From contig NC_089492.1 of the NCBI RefSeq assembly GCF_036850765.1, forward strand, positions 292,476,590 to 292,540,589: 64,000 nucleotides of DNA, in the 5' to 3' direction. A program made the position numbers and the translations under genes. The DNA is from Saccopteryx bilineata (Eukaryota; Chordata; Mammalia; Chiroptera; Emballonuridae). The notes below the pieces were generated by a model, which searched no databases, was not told the DNA's origin, and saw nothing but the letters and a program-made list of their open reading frames with translations. How positions within the stretch are numbered: the stretch's first letter is position 1; the number at the start of each line of letters is the position of its first letter. Positions 53,405 to 64,000 of this stretch are shown here, piece by piece.

Positions 53405-54221
53405 TCAGCTCTGTTTATATATTTCTGTACGTTACTTATGCTCACTGCTGTTCAGTATCACGTGTGACAACTGCGCCATTTATATGCTCATGCTCCTGTG
53501 AGCAGACAGCTGGTTTCCCCAGGTGTAGTAGTAATGAGCAGGTCCCTGGACATTCCAGCAACTGTCTGTGGTGCACACACTCAGGACTTTCTCCAGGGGA
53601 AATTCTCTAGATGGAACTGCTGGTGTGTAAGGGTATGCAGGTGTTTACCTTTTGTCCACCTTGGATATAAAATAGCTAGTTATTTTACTAGCAAAATTAC
53701 TTTATTTGGGAACAATCGTAGAATTGTAATTCTGGATATGCAATGTGGTGAACCCAAGGCCAGTCTGGAAAACAACTGGAATGCAGTATTCTTGATAGAG
53801 GAAAGGAGAAAGTTGGAAGTTTCATTGGAGGAACATAAGAGAGTTTGGGTGTTATGGTGACTTCTCAGGCTGGGCAGCTGTGGCTTCTCATTGGCTGCAT
53901 TGTTGCTGAGTAAGGAGAAAACTTTCCTCTTGCTGGGGTGTCAAATAAAGTGGGAGGTATGGTGCGTGTGCTCCCTCTTCAGGGCTTTCTAAGGCTATTT
54001 GAGACTTTGATTCTTGTTCCCATTTTCAGAGTAATGCTAAATTATTTCCCAAGATGCTGGTACTACCTGTCTACATGTCCACTAACGATATATGAGTTCT
54101 TCTTGACCCAGATCTGTCTGACTACTCTAGGTGTTGTCAGACATTGTGCTTGCCACCATGAACCGAGGAAAGTGTCATCTTGTGTGTTTATTTTTAAAAT
54201 AGATTTTGCTGAGAGGGAGGA

Positions 54222-54259
<38 letters not shown>

Positions 54260-55235
54260 CATCAATTTGTCCCACTTACTTATACATACATTGGTTGATT
54301 TCTTCTTGTATGTGCCTTGACTGGGCATCGAACCCATAACTTTGGAGTATCGGGACAATGCTCTAATGATTAGAGTCTAATCAACTGAGCAACCCGGCCA
54401 GGGATGCGTGTTTGCTTTCCGTTTCCCCAATCATTAATGAAGTCCCACCTTCTGGTTTTCACGCCCTCTGTGATCCCCTCCCCTTGAGGGTGGACTGGAC
54501 TCTAGCACTGGCTTCTAAGGGATATCTATACAGCAAACCTGCAGGGAGGCCATCTCTGAGTTGAGGCTACCAAAAGACTTGGCTTCCCTCCTGGGTGCTC
54601 CTGATGCCAGGTTGTGAGCTGCCCTTTGGAGAAGCTATGTCAGGCAAGGGATTGGGGTAGGCCTTCCACAAGCAGCCAACAAGAAACTAGGTCACGAACA
54701 CCAACAACCATGCGAGTGTGCTCAGCACCAGATCCTCCAGCCCCCTCCAGCCTTCAGATGAGACCCCAGCCCTTGCCACCCTTGTGACCCTGAGCCACAG
54801 TCCCCCAGAAGAGCTGCTCCCCAACTCCTGAGGCCCAGAAACTGAGATCGTAGCGTTTTTCTTTTTTAAGCTGCCAAGTACAGTGTTTGTTATCTACACA
54901 ACTGTTAATTGGCCTATTTAGAAAGTCTCCTCTGTGACATGTGTTTTTGCTGGTATTTCCTATTGAGCTATGGGAATTGTTTATATATTGTGAATATTAA
55001 TCCTTTGTCACTTTGTAACTATCTTCTCCAAGGTTGTCACTTGTCATTTGACTTTGTAATATATTTTGATGAAACAAAAAGTCTTCATTTAGGCAACACA
55101 TACTCTATTTTGTTCGTGTTTTCTTATATGGGTAATACTTTTTGGTTTTGGTTAAGAAATTCCTTTCCTACCCTAGGATCAGAACGACATTCTCTTATAT
55201 TTTCCCTTCATCATAAAGTTTTACACTTTCTAGAA
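53405..55235 (-). mobile_element. Old L1 3' and ORF2 fragments, antisense
   Basis: Pieces at about 53410-53660, 53990-54180 and 54890-55230 follow L1 order on the minus strand (GGGGAAATTCTCTAGATGGA, ATATTGTGAATATTAATCCT, GGTTAAGAAATTCCTTTCCT). Intervening DNA at 54410-54880 is not recognised. Confidence 0.6.
54188..54404 (-). repeat. SINE-D copy with GA expansion
   Basis: About 16 GA units (54221-54253) in the tail side; inverted head ACCCGGCCAGGG. Confidence 0.78.
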
Positions 55236-55702
55236 AATGTTTGTTTTATTGAATTTAGAAAGAGAGGAAGGGAAAGAGAGAGAGAGAGAGAGGAATATCG
55301 TTCCATTCCTATTTATACTCTGACCTGGGATCAAACTGGCAACCTCTGCGTTTTGGGCTAACACTCTAACCCAGTGGTCCCCAACCTTTTTTGGGCCACA
55401 GACCGGTTTAATGTCAGAAAATATTTTCATGGGCCGGCCTTTAGGGTGGGACGGATAAATGGATCGCGTGACTGAGGCAAGCGTCAAGAGTGAGTCTTAG
55501 ACAGATGTAACAGAGGGAATCTGGTCATTTTTTTAAAATAAAACATCGTTCAGACTTAAATATGATATAAATAAAACAGAAATAATGTAAGTTATTTATT
55601 CTTTCTCTTCGGACCGGTACCAAATGGCCCACGGGCCAGTACTGGTCCGTGACCCAGGGGTTGGGGACCACTGCTCTAACCAAGCAAGTTATGTGGCCAG
55701 GC
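55236..55702 (-). repeat. SINE-D copy split by a hAT element
   Basis: Left part 55236-55371 and right part 55674-55702 rejoin at CTCTAACC into a normal SINE-D head (AACACTCTAACCAAGCAAGT). Confidence 0.82.
55372..55673. mobile_element. 302-bp hAT MITE with exact 8-bp target duplication
   Basis: Ends CAGTGGTCCCCAACC and GGTTGGGGACCACTG are exact inverse copies. CTCTAACC flanks both sides (55364-55371, 55674-55681). The interior is AT-rich with no coding capacity. It lies inside a SINE-D, so it moved after that SINE. Confidence 0.93.
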
Positions 55703-55777
55703 AGTATTTTTGTTTTGTAAGTATGTGGAACATTGACATGGTTCCAGGAGTCATCACTGTTTAAAAAGCTGCATCTG

Positions 55778-56152
55778 GGCCCTGGTTGGTTGGCTCAGTG
55801 GTAGAGCATCAGCCAGCATGTGGATGTCCTAGATTTGATTCCTGGTCAGGGCACACAGGAGAAGTGACCGTCTGCTTCTCCACCCCACCCCTTTTCTCTC
55901 TTTCTCTGTATCTTCTCCTCCCACAGCCATGGCTCAACTGATTTGAGCAGTAGACCCCAGGCAATGAGGAAGGCTCCATGGAGCCTCCACCTTAGGTGCT
56001 AAAAAAAAAAAAAAAAAAAAAAGATAGCTCGGTTGTGAGTGGCCCCAGATGGGCAGAGCATCGGCCCCAGATTGGGGTTTTCGGGTGGTTCCTGGTTGGG
56101 GAGCATGTGGAAATCTGTCTCTGTATCTCTCATCCTCTCACTTAAAAAAAAC
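55778..56152 (+). repeat. Diverged SINE-C copy
   Basis: Head GGGCCCTGGTTGGTTGGCTC; an internal A run (about 56002) is unusual. Original target AAAAGCTGCATCTG (55763) and AAAAGTTGCATCTG (56501). Confidence 0.8.
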
Positions 56153-56161
56153 AAAAGTTAC

Positions 56162-56500
56162 GCCTGACCAGGCAGTGGCCTAGTGGATAGAGTGTCGGAC
56201 TGGGATGCGGAGGTCCCAGGTTCGAGACCCTGAGGTCACCAGCTTGAGCGTGGGCTCATCTGGTTTGAGCAAAGCTCACCAGCTTGGACCCAAGGTCGCT
56301 GGCTCCAACAAGGGGTTACTCAATCTGCTGAAGTCCCACGGTCAAGACACATATGAGAAAGCAATCAATGAACAACTAAGGTGTCGCAATGAAAAACTGA
56401 TGATTGATGCTTCTCATCTCTCTCTGTTCCTGTCTGTCTGCCCCTGTCTATTCCTCTCACTGACTCTTTCTCTGTCTCTGTAAAAAAAAAACCCAAAAAA
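56162..56500 (+). repeat. SINE-A copy at the tail of the SINE-C
   Basis: Head GCCTGACCAGGCAGTGGCCT; AAAACAAAAGTT flanks both sides. Confidence 0.85.
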
Positions 56501-57004
56501 CAAAAGTTGCATCTGAGAGCTGTCCCCTCCCCCGCTCCTGTTCTCTTTGCTAAACTTCCTCATGGGTCCACCAGTGCCCTTTGCCCTATGCACCTCTGAT
56601 AACTGCCGACTGTGGGCGAGACTGTGGGAGACCTCAGTTCTGCCTGGATGCGTCAGTAGCTTCCCTTTGATGTTTTGTGATTTCAGCACAGGGTGTCTCC
56701 ATGTGGGTTCCCTTTCATTTATTCTACTCACGATACATTGTGATTCCTAAACTCATGTTATCCATCCTTTGTCCAAATGTTGCCTTTTTTTCACCCTTTT
56801 AAATAGCCCACCTTCCCTCTCTTTCCCTGCTGGAACTTTTACTCCGTATTTCCTCCATACTTTGGTTTAGGTCTCTTTAATTTTTTAATTCCTATTTTAA
56901 TTCCATTTGTGCTGTGTTCCAGGTAATTCCCTCAGATATTTTTTTTCCAAACGTAAAAAGTATTTATTAAGTTGTCTTTTCTATTTAACTTACCAGTTGA
57001 GGTT

Positions 57005-57218
57005 TGTTTTTTGTTTTATTTTTAAATTTATTTACTGATTTTAGAGCAAGAAGAGAGAAAAAGCCAGGGAGTGGGGGGGGGTGTGTGTGAGCAGAAAGCA
57101 TTAATGCAAAGGTAGTTGCTTCTTACATGTGCCTTGACCAGGCAAACCTGGAGTTTCGAACCTGTGACCTCAGCATTCCAGGTCAGTGCTCTATCCAGTG
57201 TACCATCACAGGTCAGAC
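57005..57218 (-). repeat. SINE-B copy
   Basis: AAATTTATTTACTGATTTTA start, ACCATCACAGGTCAGAC end. Confidence 0.8.
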
Positions 57219-57337
57219 GGTCCCCTTTAGCTCTTGACTTTAGCAACCAGCAAACTATTGGATCTGTCTGACATTTTCTCACGATGACATCAGATCTGGG
57301 AGAGCTGAGGCCTCTGTCTCATTCCTGCTAATTTATT

Positions 57338-57376
<39 letters not shown>

Positions 57377-57671
57377 CAGAGAGACAGAGAGAAGGACAGA
57401 TAGGGACAGACAGGAAGGGAGAGATGAGAAGCATCAGTTCTTCATTGCGGCACCTTAGTTGTTCATTGATTGCTTTCTCATATGTGCCTTGACTGGGGGG
57501 CTACAGCAGAGTGAGTAACCCCTTGCTTAAGCCAGTGACACTGGGCTCAAGCTGGTGAGCCTTGCTCAAAGCAGATGAGCCTGCATGCAAGCCGATAACC
57601 TCGGGGCTTCGAACCTGGGTCCTCCGCATCCCAATCCGACACTCTATCCACTGGGTCACCACCTGGCCAAG
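57338..57671 (-). repeat. SINE-A copy with GT microsatellite
   Basis: A (GT)n run at about 57343-57374 has replaced the start of the poly-T side; ends CACCACCTGGCCAAG. Confidence 0.8.
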
Positions 57672-59956
57672 ATCTGCTGATTCCTAGTTGGCTCTTTGGG
57701 TCAGGGGGTGTCTGCCAGTTTCTCGTGGGTAAAGCTACATTTTCCCCTTTGTAGCGAGGCAGCATCTGGTGGGCAGATGGTGTGTGCCTTTGTCTCCCTG
57801 GTTTATCTCAGAGGTTGTGTATTTCATCTCTTGACACCCCACTTTTCATCCCTGACGGTTCTGTGGCTCCTTTGTCTGCCCTACTCCTGTCCATCTCCGA
57901 GCTTTAGGACTTGACCTCCTTGGCTCCGTTGTTCTCCCCCCACCCCCAGCTGCCCCGGGGAGTCCCACCCTGCTGGCCCCATCTCAGTGGAGTGACCTGT
58001 GACCTTTGATCCTCATCATTGATCTTCATCTACTAAGGCCCTCAGGCCAGAACAGTGCCAGCTCTTCTGCAGAGCTGGATGGGACTGTGGGTGGCTGGCC
58101 GGGGCGGGGCCTCTGCTAGTCCACATCAGTCCCCCCAACCTCTGTCCCTGTCTGCCTGCCCTCAGGGTGAAGCCGGAAGCCTCTGGTGAAGGTGAGCATC
58201 TGGCTTCTGCTCCCCTGTGATTAAGATTTGGGGGGCCCTTTCCAGTGACTGTTCCCAGTAGCATCTCCTGGGGGCTGCACCTGCAGACTCCTGCCCCCGC
58301 CCCTTGCTTCCTTGTCTGGTTTCCTGCCTTTCTCCCTCTCCCATGGGCACGGAAGGTTGACTTGAAGCCTCCAGGCTGCTGGCTGACTCAGCAGCCTCTT
58401 TTCAGGCCCTGAATTCCCTTCTCAAGTCTGTCCTTTGCCTGTTCAGTCCCCCAGAGAAGATTCTTTGGTGTCCTGCCCAGGAAGCCACAGCCTGGCCAAC
58501 TCCCCGGTCTCTGCCAGTCTCAGCCTGGTCACAGCCCCGGGTGGGTCTCCAGTTGCCTCTTCAGAGCGTTTCCTCCTGATTTAAGCCCCTGAGGGTCAGA
58601 TGGTGTCCTCCACTGCCCAGCTTCTCCCACCTCTGTCTCCCACCTGGCGGGTTTACATTGAAGAGAAAACTACCGGCCGTGGAGGCCTGGCAGTGGTTCA
58701 GTGTCTTGTCAGGAAGGAGCAAGACACAGAAAATGTCACTTTCATTTTTAAAATCGTTTTGAGCCCTCGCTGTGACCCTAGAAACACTTGCATGCAAAAC
58801 GGTAACCGTGCAGACTTGGGGGCCCCATCCCCTCGGCTGGTCGTGCAAGCCAGGTGAGGTCAGCGTCCCTGCACCGGCCACTCTCTCAGTCATCACAGCG
58901 GTTCGTCCCTGGGCTGGTGGGCTGTTTGTGGAGGTTCAAGTGTCATGAAAAGATTGTGTCTGAAGAGTGATCGTCTGTCCTGGGCTTTCTGGGCCCTGCT
59001 CTGGACGTGGGGGTTGGAAGCATTGGTCCCCGTGTGACTGGGCCCGGGGTCCCTGCACCTGTTGTGGTCCACTCGGGAAGCCCGATGGCTGCCCTGCGTG
59101 TGGATCAGAGGACCTGCGGCCCCACTGCTGCTGAGCCCTTGTTGGAGAGGCGCTCCTGGTGAAGTCGGCTCCGGACACCCATAGTTTCGGGACGTGGGGC
59201 ACACAGACTGGTCAGATCTGCACAGACATGTGGCCACCCCACCCTCCCTTGGTCTCTCCTCCTTCCCTCATTGCAAGTTGATCAGTTTGAAACTGGAATC
59301 AGTAATAAAGACAGAGGTTTGGCTCTAACCCGCGGGCTCTGGCCTGGACAAGCTGTCGTGTCTCGGATGCCAGGGCCCCCTGCGGCTCGCGGACACCCTG
59401 GCACCGTGTTTCTGATGGTGGGTTTCTGCCAGCTAGTCAGGGTGCTTTTCCCAGTATGAACCTTGACCCTGCAGAGCAGGGTGGACAATAGCACACGCAG
59501 TGCCTGTCCATGTGCGCTGTGTGCTTTATACCACGCCCTTGCCACATCAGTGCTGTGACCCCTCCCCTGAGATGCAGAATCACAGGCTCAGGCTTCCTCT
59601 TTTTTCCAAGACATTTAATACTTTCGTTTCTAGACAGTATGTGGTGCTCTGGCCAGTTTACCAGCACCTGGGGAGCTGTGTTTGTGTGTTTCCTTCTGTG
59701 ACGCGAGTTGTCATGCCGGGCCCTGCAGCTCTGGTGCGGGCACAGTGGCAGCAGTCCACGCACATCCCGCTGTTCATTTCCCTGTTGGCAGACATGTAGG
59801 CTGTGTTTCGCTCTTGTTTGGCTCCCAACAGAATGTGCTACGTGCAGCTCCATCTGAGAGCAGATTTTGTGAGTGTCTGAAGGGCCCCCAACCCCGGCCA
59901 GCCTGGCTGGCCTGGGCCACGTATTCGGTTTCCTCTTTATTCCTTGTTCTCTGTCA
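57672..59956. other. SLC35E2 intron 1, longest stretch without recognised features
   Basis: 2.3 kb of GC-rich unique-looking DNA with no SINE. No splice-flanked coding block or known repeat was identified. It could hide a non-coding exon or a regulatory element. Confidence 0.45.
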
Positions 59957-59970
59957 CTCGCAGTGACTCC

Positions 59971-60342
59971 TTTTTTTTTTTTTTTTTTTAATTTTTCCGA
60001 AGCTGGAATCGGGGAGGCAGTCAGACAGACTCCTGCAAGCGCCTGACCAGGATCCACCTGGCATGCCCACCAGGAGGCGATGCTCTGCCCCTCTGGGGCG
60101 TCACTGTTGCATCCAGAGCCATTCTAGCACCTGAGGCAGAGGCCACAGAGCCATCCTCAGTGCCCGGGCCATCCTTGCTCCAATGGAGCCTCGACTGCGG
60201 GAGGGGAAGAGAGAGACAGGAAAGAGAGGGGGAGGGGTGGAGAAGCAGATGGGCGCTTCTCCTGTGTGCCCTGGCTGGGAATCGAACCCGGGACTCCTAC
60301 ATGCCAGGCCAACGCTCTACCACTGAGCAAACTGGCCAGGGC
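59971..60342 (-). repeat. SINE-C copy with 14-bp target duplication
   Basis: CTCGCAGTGACTCC (59957) and CTCGCAGTAATTCT (60343). The core is CCACCAGGAGGCGA. Confidence 0.88.
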
Positions 60343-60356
60343 CTCGCAGTAATTCT

Positions 60357-60820
60357 TGATGGTCACCTTGTGACCATTTGGATCTGGGGTGGATGTTTTC
60401 AGCCTGGAGCCCGTTGGTGACATTGGCAGCACTGTGGAGGTCTCGGCAGTGTGGGGGGCCTCAGCAGGATGGCCCAGAGCAGTGGCTCCCCTCTGGGCCA
60501 CACTTGAGAACCAGCAGAGGAGCCAAAAATACCCTGATGATCGTGCTGCCCTGTGAGTCCCCAACCTCAGCGTCTCTCCTGCTGGTTTGCACCTGGGTAG
60601 CCGCACACACCACAGCACCAGGACCACACACACCTGTGTCAGGAGGGAGGACATTAGACCCTGCTTGATGTAAACAGCAGCACAGCCTGAGGGTCTGCAG
60701 AGCGGACCCTGACCATGGGGGTTTATGCAGGAAATGCTGTACAGCAGTGTTGTGGGCCTGTGTCTGTTTATAAAACAAGGAGAACCTATCAGCCAGTCAG
60801 GTGGCGATTGCCTATCCCTT
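60357..60820. other. SLC35E2 intron 1, no recognised feature
   Basis: Unique sequence between two SINEs; nothing identified. Confidence 0.4.
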
Positions 60821-60834
60821 AAATCTGTGACCAG

Positions 60835-61165
60835 CCTGACCAGGTGGTGGCGCAGTGGATAGAGCATCGGACTGGGATGCGGAAGGACCCAGGTTCGAGA
60901 CCCTGAGGTCGCCAGCTTGAGTGTGGGCTCATCTGGCATGAGCAAAGAGCTCACCAGCTTGGACCCAAGGTCGCTGGCTCCAGCAGGGGGTTACTTGGTC
61001 TGCTGAAGGCCCACGGTCAAGGCACATGTGAGAAAGCAATCAATGAACAACTAAGAAGTCGCAACGCGCAAAGAGAAACTGATGATTGATGCTTCTCATC
61101 TCTCTCCATTCCTGTCTGTCTGTCTCTGTCTATCTCTGCCTCTGTAAAAAAAAAAAAAAACAAAA
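60835..61165 (+). repeat. SINE-A copy with 14-bp target duplication
   Basis: AAATCTGTGACCAG at 60821-60834 and 61166-61179, exact. Confidence 0.92.
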
Positions 61166-61179
61166 AAATCTGTGACCAG

Positions 61180-61502
61180 AGCAAACATGATCAAGGCATG
61201 TCGGGCCCCTGGGCTTCTCAGTGGGGCGGCATCAGTGGGACTGACAAGGGTCAGGGACCTGCTGCTGTGTTGAACGTACACACATGTGAACTCGTGCTCC
61301 ATTCTGTGACATGAGAGGGAGAGCCATGGATTGTCCTCGGGCCTGAGACACAGCTCCCTTCTGTGCTGGTTGTCGACCCCGAGAGTGCTGCCTGAGCACT
61401 TGCTCCTTACCCTTTGGTTTGGAAACTCAGCGACAGCCATAGGGCACAGTGACACTTGCCATGCCAGATGCTGTTGGGGCCCGATGCTGTTGGGGCCCGA
61501 TG
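61180..61502. other. SLC35E2 intron 1 with a short tandem repeat
   Basis: Unique sequence. Near the end GATGCTGTTGGGGCCC is present twice in a row (about 61468-61499). Confidence 0.55.
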
Positions 61503-61509
61503 AGAGGCC

Positions 61510-61901
61510 TTTTTTTTTTTTTTTTTCCTGAAGCTGGAAACGGGGAGAGACAGTCAGACAGACTCCCGCATGCGCCCGACCAGGATCCACCCGGCACGCC
61601 CACCAGGGGCGAGGCTCTGCCCATCAGGGGGCGATGCTCTGCCCCTCGGGGGGGGGGGTCGCTCTGCTGAGACCAGAGCCACTCTAGCACCTGGGGCAGA
61701 GGCCGAGGAGCCATCCCCCAGCGCCTGGGCCATCTTTGCTCCAATGGAGCCTTGGCTGCAGGAGGGGAAGAGAGAGACAGAGAGGAAGGAGGGGGGATAG
61801 AGAAGCAAATGGGCGCTTCTCCTATGTGCCCTGGCCGAGAATCGAACCTGGGTCCCCCGCATGCCAGGCCGATGCTCTACCGCTGAGCCAACCGGCCAGG
61901 G
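61510..61901 (-). repeat. SINE-C copy, first of a nested pair
   Basis: T run, CCTGAAGCTGGAAACGGGGA start and CCGGCCAGGGC end. The core is CCATCAGGGGGCGA. Confidence 0.9.
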
Positions 61902-61916
61902 CAAGAGGCTTTCTTT

Positions 61917-62279
61917 TTTTGTGTGTATTTTTCTGAAGCTGGAAACGGGGTGAGACAGACAGACTCCCGCATGCGCCCGACCGGGATCCACCCGGCACGC
62001 CCACCAGGCGCGATGCTCTGCCCACCAGGGGGCGATGCTCTGCCGTGAACAGAGCCACTCTAGCGCCTGGGGCAGAGGCCAAGGAGCCATCCCCAGCGCC
62101 CGGGCCATGTTTGCTCCAATGGAGCCTTGGCTGCGGGAGGGGAAGAGAGAGACAGAGAGGAAGGAGGGGGGGGTGGAGAAGCAAATGGGCGCTTCTCCTG
62201 TGTGCCCTGGCCAAGAATCGAACCCGGGTTCCCCGCATGCCAGGCCGACGCTCTACCGCTGAGCCAACCGCCCAGGGCC
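61917..62279 (-). repeat. SINE-C copy, second of a nested pair
   Basis: AAGAGGCTTTCTT flanks both sides (61903, 62280). It carries CCACCAGGGGGCGA at 62022-62035. Confidence 0.9.
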
Positions 62280-62574
62280 AAGAGGCTTTCTTGAGGGGCC
62301 AAACCTGGCGGAGCCGGGCCGCTCCAGGAGGAGCAGCCTTGTGGGGTCTCCAGGGCCAGGGGTCTGAGAGCCACAAGATGGGGAGACGGGCCTGTGGGTC
62401 CTGCCTGAGCAGCCAGGATGAGACCTTGGGGACCCGGGAAGGGGTGTATGTGTGAAGGTTTTGGTTTTGTCAACTTTGGGGAGGAGGAACCCCCCTATTG
62501 TCCGTGCTGCTGTTTCAGGGCAGTGGGCTAACACATCAGTATGGAAATAAGGTGAATTCAGTATTCATGTTTTT

Positions 62575-62761
62575 TTTTTTTAATTAATTTATTTATTTAT
62601 TCATTTTTAGAGAGGAGAGAGAGACAGAGAGAGAGAAGGGGGGAGGAGTTGGAAGCATCAACTCCCATATGTGCCTTGACCAGGCAAGCCCAGGGCTTTG
62701 AACTGTCAACCTCAGCATTTCCAGGTTGACGCTTTACCCACTGCGCCACCACAGGTCAGGC
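62575..62761 (-). repeat. SINE-B copy with 15-bp target duplication
   Basis: AGTATTCATGTTTTT at 62560-62574 and 62762-62776, exact. It sits only 100 bp upstream of the SLC35E2 acceptor. Confidence 0.93.
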
Positions 62762-62859
62762 AGTATTCATGTTTTTAAAGTTATTTTAAATTGGTGATGA
62801 AGAGTTTTAGGGGTGTTAAATGTCATGTGAGTAACACGTTCGCTTTCCTTACATGTCAG

Positions 62860-63552
<693 letters not shown>

Positions 63553-63771
63553 TAAGGAGGCTTACCGTTGGTCGAGGGTCTTAGCTCTTCACACATTATT
63601 TAAAGTATCTCTGTTTATGAGTTACGTCAGTCACCAAACTTAACTGACATTACTGTTAGGTGATTGTAGGTGAGTTTGCAATGCAAACTCTCTAAAGTCT
63701 ACATTTTAGGACAACAAGTATACCCGGGTTTATGGATCTTTTTTTATTATTATTTTTAAATTAAGCTGCAC

Positions 63772-63974
63772 AATCCTGGCCAGTTAGTTTAGCTGGTTAA
63801 GAACGTCATCCGAAAACTACAACGTTGTGGGTTCGATCCCCGTTCAGGGCACACATGGGAAGCAACCAATAAATGCACGACTGAGTAAAACAAATGAATG
63901 CTTCCCTTTCCACACCTCCTCTTTCTCTCTTCCTTTCTCTGTCTCAATCAATAAATAAATTTTTAAAAAATTAA
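63772..63974 (+). repeat. SINE-D copy
   Basis: ATCCTGGCCAGTTAGTTTAG head, B box GGTTCGATCCCC, tail AATAAATAAAT. Confidence 0.82.
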
Positions 63975-63980
63975 GCCCTG

Positions 63981-64000
63981 GCCTGACCTGTGGTGGCGCA
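63981..64000 (+). repeat. SINE-B head cut by the window edge
   Basis: GCCTGACCTGTGGTGGCGCA is the exact family start; the rest lies outside. Confidence 0.8.

Noticed and set aside
60157..60954. Minus-strand 265-codon frame
   Set aside because: Starts in a SINE-A and ends in a SINE-C; repeat-derived.

Overview
The window is nuclear DNA from a placental mammal, almost certainly a bat. It carries parts of three genes in the same order and relative orientation as on human chromosome 1p36.33 (recalled, not searched): GNB1, NADK and SLC35E2, all on the + strand. The bat assignment rests on repeats: a dense load of several tRNA-derived SINE families of a chiropteran kind, plus many hAT DNA transposons, which stayed active late in bats but in few other mammals. 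I cannot name the family. The SINEs are not the vespertilionid Ves type and would fit a horseshoe-bat-like or emballonurid lineage.

Layout. 1-12,405: the last four coding exons of GNB1 (G-protein beta-1, residues 144-340), its split 3' UTR and its poly(A) signal. 12,406-17,950: intergenic DNA with SINEs and a 48-bp perfect palindrome. 17,950-18,850: CpG-rich NADK promoter and non-coding exon 1. 18,426-38,076: a 19.6-kb first intron made mostly of old antisense L1 cut up by SINEs, plus a decayed hAT transposon with readable transposase ends. 38,077-49,130: eleven NADK exons that join in phase into a complete 445-residue NAD kinase; one short intron appears to use a GC donor. 49,990-51,330: a second CpG island, taken as the SLC35E2 promoter. 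51,340-62,859: SLC35E2 intron 1, full of L1 fragments and SINEs. 62,860-63,551: the first two SLC35E2 coding exons; the rest lies beyond the window.

The genes are ordinary housekeeping genes and do not form an operon-like unit. GNB1 makes a WD40 propeller subunit of heterotrimeric G proteins. NADK phosphorylates NAD+ to NADP+ in the cytosol. SLC35E2 is a putative nucleotide-sugar/triose-phosphate-type transporter. I found no undescribed gene system. The unusual material is in the mobile elements: a SINE family whose body carries a close match to the CTCF core motif, a hAT reduced to just its two inverted ends, a hAT interrupted by an L1-like insert and a SINE with both target duplications readable, a hAT transposase relic, and several spots where one target duplication was reused by successive insertions.

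Repeat names used below are local labels. SINE-A: about 320 bp, head GCCTGACCAGGTGGTGGCGC. SINE-B: about 200 bp, head GCCTGACCTGTGGTGGCGC. SINE-C: about 380 bp, head GGCCCTGGCCGGTTGGCTC. SINE-D: about 170 bp, older, head CCCTGGCTGGNTAGCTCAG. All have tRNA-like A and B boxes and A-rich tails. A '-' strand copy shows the poly-T end first. All exon limits come from reading splice sites and reading frame by eye, and all comparisons with human proteins are from memory.
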